Assembly (NCBI RefSeq): GCF_019059575.1
Contig: NW_024881532.1
Coordinates: forward strand, 372,001-436,000
Origin: Amphibalanus amphitrite
Taxonomy: Eukaryota; Arthropoda; Thecostraca; Balanomorpha; Balanidae
Direction of reading: 5' to 3'
DNA length: 64,000 nucleotides
In this document: positions 1 to 12,100 of the stretch, in pieces
Position numbering within the stretch: position 1 is the first letter of the stretch
Layout: every line of letters begins with the position of its first letter
The notes under the pieces: model-generated
What the model saw: the letters and a program-made list of their open reading frames with translations, nothing else
Databases searched by the model: none
What the model was told of the DNA's origin: nothing
Translations under genes and position numbers: made by a program

Positions 1-115
1 CAGGTCGATATCACAGCTGGTGTTGATGGTGTCACGCAGCTCCGAGTACTTCCACTTGGAGAGGTCGTACTTCTTGTTGGCCGCCTCGGCCTGCTGCTGA
101 GCCACCAGCGGTGAT
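1..115 (-). CDS. Myo6: Myo6 exon 19, start of the cargo-binding domain (partial)
   Basis: Acceptor gtcag at 120-116, then [19 protein letters not shown] and [40 protein letters not shown] is a signature of the myosin VI cargo-binding domain. The exon runs off the left edge. Confidence 0.95.
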
Positions 116-3100
116 CTGACGGAGGAGCATAAAGCCGGGTTAGACGGACGGGGTCAATGGGTCATGTGGCAAGGTGAGCGGGAGACACGGGGAAAGCGGC
201 GGGGGATCGCCGGTCAAAATGCGAGCTGAGCTCTATGAATACAATGATCGAACCATACAGTGCATGAAATATGAACAAAACTTGAGGATTATCGGTTGCT
301 AATTCAACCGGAATATGATGATTCGGCTCTTAATTAAAGCATCAACAATATGCATTAATCACTCGCGGTTGAAGGGCACAGACGATAGTTATACTCTAAG
401 CATCAGCTTAAGCAATGCTGGATTGATGCGATCGTTTCACTCAGACTGGAATACTCGCAGGCCTCCAGAATATAAAAAATGGTTCGATACGATCAGAAAT
501 CAACCTATGACGGCCGAAAGAAAACCCAAATCTAGCGGGCTGATGTTGACGATGACGCAATTAAAAAGTCCGACCAAAGCGGAGTTTATTGATGTACAAG
601 CCTAAATATACCTACATTGCGTGGGATGAAGTGGGTGGATGCTTCTATTGCTCAATGACGATACATTGGTAGAGGAGCAGACTGCCGTCGCTTGAAGGAG
701 ACCCATAACAAACGAACCCGTAGTTCTTAGCATACGAGTACCTACTGTCATAAGCGTAGGTATAAGACAGAGTCAATGGGTGAGAACGGATGCTATTCGA
801 TGTCACTTATTCGATAACAAATTTATTGAAAGAACAATGGCAATGGCAATACCAATGGCAATACCAGTAGGTAGTAGCATTATGCAAAGTGGCTGCGAAT
901 GTTTTGGCAGACTCGGAATTAGCATAAAGCTAAGCTAGTACTGTATTTAGTAGAGTAAGAAACATGATATGCGGGAGTATCCTCGGAGTCTTTTTAAACT
1001 TTTTCTCGACGGCCGTGGGACGGTTCACAAGGCTCAGTATTTGTTTGAAGCAGCTATGAGAAGTCGTCCGGACGTGTTCACTCCAAACTGTCCCCAAGCT
1101 CAAGTACCTCCAAACTGACGTCTTCACGGAGCGAAGATTGGGTCGCTATTTGCTAAACACACGTATAAAAACGCTACAAAGGACTTCCCCATATCCCTTG
1201 TCTTCTTATTCAAACACTCGACCGTAACGCACATCGCAATGATAAACACACGAGAAAAGACCCCCGTCAAACGCTATGTCAACACCGATAGCAACAGTCT
1301 TGAGAGATCGATCAGAGTTGCCATTCCCAGGCACCAGGCCAGTGATGTAAAATCCAGAGAATTCAGAAAGCCTCAAACGGGGAAAACATCAGTAACGAAA
1401 TACGTCAAAGCCCGAGCCGGTTTACGAAATGGTGAGAAAAACAACTTTTTTGTGAGAAGAACAACCTGGGTGCAGGCTAGTTCCGACATCTTCGGGAAGA
1501 ATTTGCAACATTCCAGGAGTCTTCCACTCTTCCAGGATCTGTCTGCAGTCCCGCGGCTCCTACTCCAGTACCGCAGAGAGAGAGAGAGAGATACGGTTTA
1601 TTGATGTACGCATGTACTCCTCGCGTTGCAGCTTTTTTATAATTCTGCTTAGCGCTCTGCTTTATGGTAGTTCTGGCATCCTCCATCCGTGCAATGCAAA
1701 TAATTGAAATCGTGGTGCTGAAGATACTCGTCACTGAAAGCATTTGTGTAGTGTCGGGTGAAGGTCTTGGACTCTTGGTGCATCCCAAGACATACCTAAC
1801 GATAAAACGTACCCAAATCAGGCACAAAGGCCGAGCAGCCAGAACTTCTCACTCACCGTTGGGGTAGCAGGGCCTCCTCCACGCCGCCCGTTTTGGACTC
1901 GTCTGCCAGTCGGACGGCCAGCTCGTAATCCCGCCTCTCCTGCTCTTGCTGCTTCTGGAGTCTATGCAGCTCCTCTTGCTCCTGAAGTATATTCATCTCC
2001 TGTTCTTTGCGGAGCCTCTGCAGCTCCTGCTGTTTGGCCGAGTGATCACCAGCAGCCCTCTCCAGCTGCAGTTCGTCCATCTTCTCCTGTAGCGCCACCA
2101 GGTCACGCTGCAGCCGCTCCAGAATCGACGGGTAGTCCCGCGGGTCCACGCCGCCGGCCGTGTATGGCGGCGGCGGCCCGGTGGGCACGTCCTCGTACGG
2201 CGGCGCCGACGGAGCCTCGGGTCCTGTATGCGCCATATTAGCACCGGGTGGAAACTGGACACCAACAGCCACCGGTCCACCGCGCCGCCGACACCGCGCT
2301 CCTCGGAGTCTGCACCGTCCCCAAACTGAGACACACGAGTCACTGTCACCGAATCAGGTGATATCGTACCGATCCGGCACTTTGATAGCGCGCCTTCTCA
2401 AGGCCTGCCCGCTCCAACCGGCGAGTGGCCCATCACATCATATGTGAAGTGGTGTGCAATCGCGATTAAGCCGGACCCTTGCTATCAAAGCAACTCCAGA
2501 TATCACATTTCGTACTCATTGACTCCAGCTTGTGAACAGTTTTCTCAATGTGTCTCCTTCAGAGGCAGACACTCCTCTCGGCCCGGTGTCCATTCACCTG
2601 TTCCCCTCCCCGTTTCCGCCCGTAGCGGCCACATATTTGCGCTAGCGGCACCGGAGCCGCGGCTGCTGTCCCATATTTGCCCCGGTACCATCGTGATCTG
2701 TTCGTCGAACACCGTGTGTGATATGTGTCGCGGAAATCATAACGAGCCGCCGCGGCCGCTGCTCATGTCGTTATTGCGACCGCTCCCCACAGCCGCCGGC
2801 AAACATCCGGCAATCGGGCAGCCGGCGCTAATTGGAGTGGACCCCTGGTGACGTGACAGAGGGGCCGGCCGCGACTCGACCGGCTGCCGCACAGCGGAGT
2901 GCTACGGCCACCCAGAGATGTACAGGTTTCGCGAGATTAAGCGGTAGGTTTTGCACTTTTACATTTCCGGTTATATCTCAGAAACCAATCGATCTACCAT
3001 GAAGCAATTTTACACGATGATGGCCGGCTTGTTACCCAACAAGTCGATCGCATCTTCAACACTTAAAAGCTTAAGACGACGAAGATATAGCCTGAAGTAC

Positions 3101-6100
3101 GCTAAACTTTCTAGGTGCAAAACCTACCGCTAAAACCCGCGAGACCTGTACAAGGTGTGCGACGATAAATGGTGCGATGAAGAATGAAGACTTTGTAGGA
3201 GAATGGAAAGGAGCAGGTTTAGGTGAGCTAGTTGTCTAGTTGCCTCTGGGAATTCGCTGAATCACGACAGAAGTAAAGAGTAGTCCAGTGAAAACGTTCA
3301 AATTACATAGCACGATAAGCACAAGGAAACGCACGGATCCAATGCTCCTAAAAATAAAATATTCGCTATGAACATTCTGATCCGCTTTATATTTTGCCAA
3401 GAATTGGGCACGCCGACGGCAGCGGCCTGGGTTCGGGACAGGCCACGAAACTCCCAGCGCTGAGAGCGGCCGCGCTCAGATGGCATATCAGCTGCACGGG
3501 CAGCCGCGACCGGCTACATGGCCACGCTGAACTTTGGGCTTTTGAAATCTCCCCAGATACAGCGGATTTTCCCGAACGGAAGGTGTATGATAAGGACCGG
3601 GCGGAGGGTCTAACCTAATGCTGACTATTGCAACTTCCAACCGTGCACTAAATCCGCAGCCCTTTTAGAGGTGCAGGAAGGAAGTCTTGTTCCTTCCCAG
3701 TTCCCACCGTTCAAAACTCAGACAACCAAACATACGAGAAAGCCAGCGACAAAAGCGTAGCCGAATCCATCAGAAAATACTGGTGAAAAGAACTCACCGT
3801 TTGAGAGGCTGGACCTCCTCCACGCCGCCCGTTTTGGACTCGTCTGCCAGTCGGACGGCCAGCTCGTAATCCCGCTTTTCCTGCTCCTGTTGCTCCTGGA
3901 GTTTCTTCATCTCCTGGTGAGTCAAACACAGCACGGTCAGCCACAAATCGCGGTCGGTACCGGCCGGCGGCACGCTATATGGACGCCGAGAGCACCGGTC
4001 AGCGGAAACATCACGGAGCGCTGAACACTTGACAGGCTAGGCGAAGCGGACTCTGAGGCATTAGTGGTGAGCGGTCAGCGAATTTGCGGTGTATCATTCA
4101 GTGCGATCCTCCATCCTTCAATGCTGCACCTGCATCCTCATGGTCATCTGACCCGCCCTTTACACTTCCGGTCCTACCACCCGTCCTTAACCCTTTCATA
4201 TCACCTTAAACTCCCTTCACCCTCCCAGTTCTTCCACCCACCCTTCCCCTCCCAATTCTCTCACCCTCTCCTCCTCCTCCCTCTTTTTGCGCAGGGCCGC
4301 CTCCTGGATCCGCTCCTGCTCCTCCTTTTTGCGGCGCAGCTCTTCCTCCTCCTTTCTGCGCGCCTCGATCTCCAGCCGCTGTCTGCGCTGCTCTTCCTCC
4401 TCGCGGCGCCGCCGCTCCTCTTCCTCCCGCCTGCGCCGCTCTCTGTCCATCTCTTCCTGAATCCGGCGCAGCCGCTCCTTCTCCTCAGCGATCTTCTGCT
4501 GCTCCAGCTTGGCCTTGAGCGAGGCGAACTCGCGCTGCAGCGTGGCAGTCAGCTCGGCCACCTCCTTCTCCACCTGCGGGGGAGGACGACGGAGGGTCAG
4601 TCAGACAAGCAGTGGTTGGAGAGGGAAGAGCAAGACAAATAGTGGTCGGAGATGGGGAGAAGCAACACAAAATAAAGTGTCTGAGAAAGGAGGGGTCAGA
4701 CCACTCGTGGTCGAAGATAAGGGATGCTAAAACTCAGCGCAAAGGTCGGAGAGGGGAGAACACAGTCATTCTGCGGCCTGAGAGAAGTGCTAGGCAATCA
4801 TAGGTCAGAAAGGGGAGTGATTAGGTGCTAGGCACTCAACACTCGGATACAGGAGAAGCTAGGCAGCGCACTCCACAATCGAAAGTAAACTGGGCATAAG
4901 TAAAATAGGTGACTGGGAGATGCCATATTGCCACCTTGAAGCGGAGCGGACGGGGCGGAAGAAGTTGCTATGGGCGGAGATATATCTTCGGGGTGAGGAT
5001 AGTTCGGCCGCCGGAACGCTGATGAAAGCTCGAGCAGGATGGAGGACTTTACACCTGGAGGTAGTTTGGAGCTAAATCAGAGTTTAGCGCGGGGCGGTGG
5101 TTATGTAACTACTGCAAAAGGTGTAGCTGCCGTCCGAGTCTGGCTAAAGTATCTGCCGTATTTGGAGTCGGCGGTCTTCTGGGCCTCCAGCCGGCCTGGG
5201 GTCGATGGGTACATATTCTTATAAAACAACGGACGTCTAGCGATGGGGGAAATTCAAATTAATATCGAAAAAGGTGTTTAATGCACACTTCCCGCTTGCA
5301 GTCGGGCCATCAGTTAGATCTGTACCAGTCCCAAGTTCTCAATCTCGTCATGCGTGACTCAATCTCGTTTTTCTCCGGCCGCACTTAAAGAAACTTATGG
5401 CACCACGCTTTTTTATGAAAAAAGTCACAATAGCAAAACGGCTTCTACCAAGCGAGATCTTTATCATTGTTTCTTGATGACAAATTCAAGGCAAATGTCG
5501 AAAATTATAAACGAAGACAATAAACAAGTACCAGAAAACCGACCATTCACAAGAATGTTCAGACCTCTCTTTAGACTCTAGTGCCCACGTTCAGACAATT
5601 ATTCACTAACTCAAATCACAGGGTATTCCTGGTCACGTGCTCATTGCAGGTGGGACGACGAAAAAAAATGTTTCGCTTTAACATGCTATGGTAAAAGTTG
5701 AGGGCTAGAAATATCCCTGACAGGATGCTGGTAAACCTTGCGGCTAACTCGAGGCTCCTCCATACACAATGCGATGGGTAAGCACAACTGACGGTACGAC
5801 GCAATTGAAACAGAGCCAACATAAACTAGGGTCTGTCTGTCTTGGATATATTTTAATTCCATTCCGTGTCATAGTTTGAAGCAGCGTCTGACGTACGTAT
5901 ATCCTAAATCACACGATCATTAGGCATCCCTAATGAGTTTGGTGCAGACATCGACCTTCCAACGAATGCGATTATTCTCGCCGTTCCGTCTCATTTGAGA
6001 TAACTTCCACATAGTTAGTTTACGAAGCATCCGCACTCTGCAATATTCAGACGTGAGGGCGGAATGACTGAGTAGAGCGCCAGTGTGGAGAACTGAAAAT

Positions 6101-9100
6101 GGGGAAGACCCTGCATATTCAATTTATTTTAAAAGAAATATTTTATTGGGGCTTCGAACTGAGATAGTAGTGGTAGTTGACATTTAACACTATTCAGGAG
6201 CTTCAAACATCTTACCAGATATTTTATTTCAGTTGCGAATTCCGTTTCTTAGCCACAAATTTATAGTAAATCAGTAACAGAGAAGGCTTATCGGCGAGCG
6301 GCTCAGCTTATCGGCGGATATCGAACAACAAACTTAATAATTTTTTTTTGTTGGGTTAATGTTTTTGTTTTGTTGGGTTAGGCCCTTTCAGTCCAATGGG
6401 ACCATTTCAGAGCCGGGAGGATAATAGGATATAGGTGGAGACATTGGTCTGGGCAGGCACTCTAGTGAGTCGCCGGGGCTGAGCCCGTCCAGAGGACAGG
6501 CCACCCAGCCCCAAGGCACTCACTGCACCCGGCTACGGGGTGCGCTCCCTCGGGAGCAGCGGTGCCGCTCCAAGGGAGCAGCCCGCATGAGATAAAGTTG
6601 CCTGTCCAGTCCGGAGGGGGGTTGCGGCGTGGAGGAGAAGGACTTCAGTATCCTGAGGATAGAAGCACGGAACGGTGTGAACTTAATAATTTTGTGAATG
6701 AATGGTCATTATCCTCACAGCTGAGTTACGTCTCAGTATTTGCTAGACAACTCGAGTCTCGCACCAGAAGAAATTATTAAGGCGAACACCCATGGGAATT
6801 TGCTGGCAATGTAGCGAGAAAATTCACTCAATTAAGCGATCACCCGAGAGTGAGAGCCGCTGAGGATCGGCATTGCCTAGCACAATGTTTTATAAAAGCA
6901 TCATCCCCAAATGCCTTGAAAGCAACCATGGATAGGCACTGGAAGGATTTGTAAGTGGACATTAATTCCGTAGTTCCAGTGCTAACTGAGACTGGCTGCA
7001 ACCACTGAAATTAGCCAAAAACAAAGCGCAACACGACATTCAAGCTGCATATTTCATCAGATCGGTCCGAAGTTGCGCCGTTGGGCCTGTTTCCCACGCC
7101 CTGCCCCGTCGGACGGCGGCTCACCTGCGGCTGTGTGAGCGGCTTGGAGCGGATTTTCTTCACCACCGTCTCGAAGGAGACCTGCAGTTGCTGCACGTGC
7201 TTGGCCGATGCCTCGCGGTCCTTCTTCATCTTGGAAACCATGTCGGCCATCTGCGTCAGCGTCGACTGCAGGCCCTTCACCTGCGGGCGCGGACGCGGCG
7301 AACCGAGTTAGTTGTGTTAGTTGTAAACCGAGTTAGCTGCACAGAATCGGACGCCGCCCCAAGCGCGACTGCCCACAGTGCAGCGACCTGGCCTGCCCGG
7401 CGGCGCGCTGCCTGGTGTGTCGCGAGGGCCCGGACACGCCAGAGCACGTACTGCTGAGGTGCCCGTGCTTGGCTGGCGCGAGGCTCCGCCTACTCGGCAA
7501 TATTAGACCGGACCCTACGCAGCTTCGGGACGGCGGGGCCGTGGCGGCCTTGAGCCGCGGCTACCTCAGTCACCAAGAGCCGTTGGGCTACGGTCGGCCG
7601 TGAGCCGACCCGGGGAGAACAACAACAACAACAACAGTTAGTTGTAGTATGAGGCCCCGGAAGGGGGCGACGAGGGGTACCGGTAGTACGTACAGGGTGT
7701 CTCAAAAGTTCGTTCACAGGTACCAGCCATGCTTTTTTGTCAATAATTCTGAATCAACAAGAAATTAACAGTCGAAATTTTGCATGGGCATTGGTGACAA
7801 CCTTCCTCAAGCAGTCTCATTGTTTTCAAGTGCATTCGACCCTTCATGAGCTCACAAGAAGGGTTCACCTCTGACCATGGGTCAGGCACGAAAATGTAGG
7901 TTGCAAAGTCGGGTATGTTGTGAAACTCTCTGTTTCAGGAGTAATGGGAATGGTTAAGTCGGAAATGACACATGGCTAAGTGTCGGCGAGGATGAGTGCA
8001 GCATGATGATCATCTCATAAAAACGGTGGCTAAAATTTTTGAAGGACGAAACCATGCGAGACTAACGGCGTTTTGAACGACCCTCGCACGACAGCAGACT
8101 CGTGTTCCGGAAAGCAGCTGAAAATGCGGTCATAACTATTGAAAACTGGCAAGAAGGTCACAGACAGAGGTTACCCATTTTCAAAAAGTGCAGGTCATCG
8201 TAAAATAAAGACAAATTATAATTTAAAATTGTTTATAATATCTATAACGCTAATTTTTGGGGACAATAACACAAAAATCGTCAATGCCAAGGACACCTGA
8301 CCCTCCAAAAGTGTCAGTTATTGTAAAATTTTATCTAACGAAGTTTCAAGAGGGAGATCTGCAGCGAATAATTTTCTTTTAAACATAAAATCCCGATAAA
8401 ACCACACGATGGACTGGTTTGGGCCGTTTACAAAGCAGAACATCTCCCGAGGAAAACACTCCGCAACCGAGCGAAGGTCTTGGCATGGGGAATGACGAGC
8501 GCTTGGAATTTGCAAAATTTGCACAATGTGTCTGAGAAACAGACGTCCGACACATTCTGCTACCATATGATGCGAAAAATTTACTCCTGGCACTTCCCGT
8601 TTGTTCAGGACTGGGGTCGTTTTGAAAAGGAAAATGGCGCTTGGGATGTCGGCGCCAGTCATTCATGAAGGAGTTAGCGCCAGAGAATGCCTACAAAATA
8701 CTCAAGAATGGTGTCGATGCAAGCTGTCGGCTTTCAGGGAAAATCAGATGTTGCCGGGGAGCTAGTCAAAACTAAATCCGACGCAGAAACTGCAGGGGAT
8801 TCCCCTGCAAGAGCTTGAAAGCTGGTAACCTTTTATCAGCCTCCGGCAGCTGACGGAGCAACAAAAATCGGTATGAGCAAATATTTTTGGAGATACAGCA
8901 AAGGGGTTGGTTTCCAACCTTCTTAATCAGTTGTCAAAGCATGCATATTTGTCTGGTGTACACACAGACACCAAAACCTTATACTTTTGGCCGGTTCTTA
9001 TATGCTTTATTGGCATGGGAAATGTGTGAACGAACTTTTGAGACACCCTGTATGTAGTTGGGGGCCAGCGGGTTCGTTTACCGAGACAGTGGTTGATGGG

Positions 9101-12100
9101 AGACGGGGAACAGAACGCAGAGCAGACTGTGGTCGGAGCATCAATGAAGAAGAAAACGTCTCATTTTTGGCCAAATGATCATGTCATAACGGCACTCAGC
9201 CATTCCTCTATGTTCTCTAGAGACGGGAAATAATCACCACACGAATTTCGGTTAACGTAGAAGGACCCAATTAACACAGATAGGTACTACACCCTGTACC
9301 CATCAGCACAGCTGTACCCATCGGTACAGGAAAAAACTTACAAGTGTCTCGCGCTAACCCCATCCGTTTACACGAGCCCCCCCCCCCCACTCCCCCCTCC
9401 CGTACCACAGCCCGGTCATAGTGTCCTATAGTGTTCGGTTATAGTTACCTTCATGACTGCCAGGTAGCGGTGGCGGTAGTGCTTCCTGGCCAGGTAGCCG
9501 CGGGTCTGACTCTGCAGCAGCACCAGGTTCTCGCGGCGGTACAGGATCTTGTTGCGCAGTTTGATGACAGAGTACGCGCACCATATCGCCTTCTTCCAGC
9601 GGGAGACCACCAGCCACTTGCGCACGCGCGCCACAAGAGCGGCCAGGTTCTCCGGATCCGACTTCATGATCTGATCGAACTCGGCGAACTTGCCTGGACG
9701 GAAGAACAGCTTGGTCATGCCGAACTTGAAGTCGTGCTCGTTCAGACCCAGCGCTCGCAGCAGCAGCTGTGGAACGAATGAACATAAATCAGTCGGAGGG
9801 AGCGGGAACAGCTTATGTGTAGCAGCACCGTTCGTATCACTACACAATCTACTACATGCACTGGTACTTGCGGATTGATAAAGATTATCAAGACCACCGT
9901 CTGCAAAGCTCTAGAAAAAAAACATTGTAAGAAATAGAATAAATATCAGCAGCTGCACAGGTTGAAAAACCATGTAAACGCAATGACGAGTACCCGGCGC
10001 TGAACCAATAAATAACGTTACAAGTTGCCACACCAAGCCTCCGCTATTCTAACACACCCCAGCCCGTCGGCCACTGCACCACCCTTACCTTGCAGAAGAG
10101 GCGCGGGTCGAGTCGCGCCAGCTCCTTGGGCAGGTACTTTTTGTACATGGCGTAGAGCTCGTTGAAGGGCGCACGGCTCGGGTAGCCTTGCTGCATCAAC
10201 TGCAGTACCGTGGTCATTCCGGAGCACTGCAGCTGCGAGAGGATCTGACCGCCCTCGAACAGACGGTCCACCATCTTCGGGTTCGGCTTGATGCACCGGA
10301 TGAAGTTGGTACCCTGCAGGGGAAACGGTGGACGGTTGAACGCACTTGCAGCTGCTACCGGCGAATAAATTAGACAGAAACAAGTATGCGATCATTAACT
10401 AGGTTACCTTCATGAATAAGTGTTCGGATATAAAAGTAACATGTATATTGTATAAAAGTTCTCATATAAATGAGTGCAATCTGCATAAATATTAATTACA
10501 TAATGCGAACCACGAGCAATCCATGTAAGGAGACAGCTCACAGCAGTCGATCTGTGTGCAAAACTTGCTAACCTCCTTAATCGCGCAATTCCTTGCCGAT
10601 TGAGCAGCTGGATGCCTACGGATTGGATAATCCCAAGCTACAAGCATATCGCACCATCACACCATCTATTGCAACTTGCCGGCCGCAGTTTGTACACATA
10701 AGATCTCCACTGAGCAGAACGCGAGTGACGGCTGCCCCCTCATATACTCACCGTCGAGTTGAGCTTGTCCATGAGGTCGGAAAGCTGCTGCTTGAACTTG
10801 GAGCCCACGGATCCGAGCGCCAGCTTACCGCGGGCGGGCGCCTTCCTGTTCAGGGTACATAGGCGGTGGCGCGAGTCAGAATAGTGTTCGCTGATGGGCT
10901 AGATTGAAATTTAAAAAGTTAAGGTATTTCAGAGTTGAGCAAAATATATCACGGGTCCAGACTAGCACACCACCCTTACAAAATCCATCAAACGTTGAAT
11001 TACTACCTTACCATTGCCGTTTTATCACATCAGAGTTATTTGTCCAACGGGAACAACCGCATTTTTACAGAGCGCATTGAACATAGAAGGGCGCAAAGGG
11101 GTGTGAATCACACCCTGCTGACTACCTATTCACTGACCCGTTGGTGGCGGCCTGGCTGGCGAACAGACCCTGCAGGAAGGCGTTGCGAGACTCGTGGATC
11201 AGGCCCTCCAGCGAACCGTGCAGTGCGTCGTTGTTCTTTTCCAGGAACTTGTCCTGAAGAAAACAAAGCATAAACACAAACTTATCCTAAGGGCGCATTA
11301 CCTAGAGAACAAAATATGATGATATTCATCGGAACAGGCAGGAGCGCAGCTTTCAACTTCCCACTGCGTGACTAAGTTCCTGAAATTTAAGCAGCATTAT
11401 TCTAGAACACACATTGCGATGTGTATACAGTATAAAACAGACACAAATCATGAAACGCAATAATCCGTTAGACGACGTTTCAATTCGATTGGTTAGGCAT
11501 TATACAGACCAGGATATTCCATGATATATAAAGCTCCGCCCACCCCGATCCATCCTACCCACTCTGACCGGCCCAGGCTGCCGTCCCCCGCCCGATTCTC
11601 ACCGTCTGGTAGCACACAGCGCCGGCAAAGTGCCGCACCAGGAAACCTTCGTCGTCTCTGATCTCGCGGTGGTCGCGCAGCTTGGACTTGCGCGGCAGTG
11701 CGAGCCGGAACGAGCTGCCGCAGCCGCTGTGCACCGACTGGGTGAAGTGGACGGCCGAGGGGCGCGGCAGCTTCGACTCCTCGTCCAGCAGATACAGGAT
11801 GCCGCCCTTGGTCTCGATCAGGTCTGCAAACAAAGGTTGTTAACGTTGGCGGTCGTGACACACAAAACGTGATTACCATTTTTAGATGTGACGATCGTGG
11901 ATAGTGCAACAAGTGGTTGTCATGATTGTCCCGCGAAAAGGCCAAGTAGCAGTAAGTTCAGTTGATACGGCCATTTGTCACGAATCACTCGTTCAAAGCC
12001 ACCAGCATGGACAAACAATACACTTATCTTAACATTTTATCAATCCTTTTAACTAGTCTGAGCATCGGTCCAGCTTCCCCCCCCCCCCCGCTGCCCACGC

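Noticed and set aside
4064..4642. 192-codon plus-strand frame rich in Leu and Ser
   Set aside because: It is the complement of the Glu/Arg-rich single alpha-helix exon of Myo6. Codon bias of the real exon keeps the other strand open.
8318..8662. 114-codon frame inside the mariner-like element as a transposase
   Set aside because: It lacks any catalytic or C-terminal mariner signature that I can see; treated as degenerate sequence.
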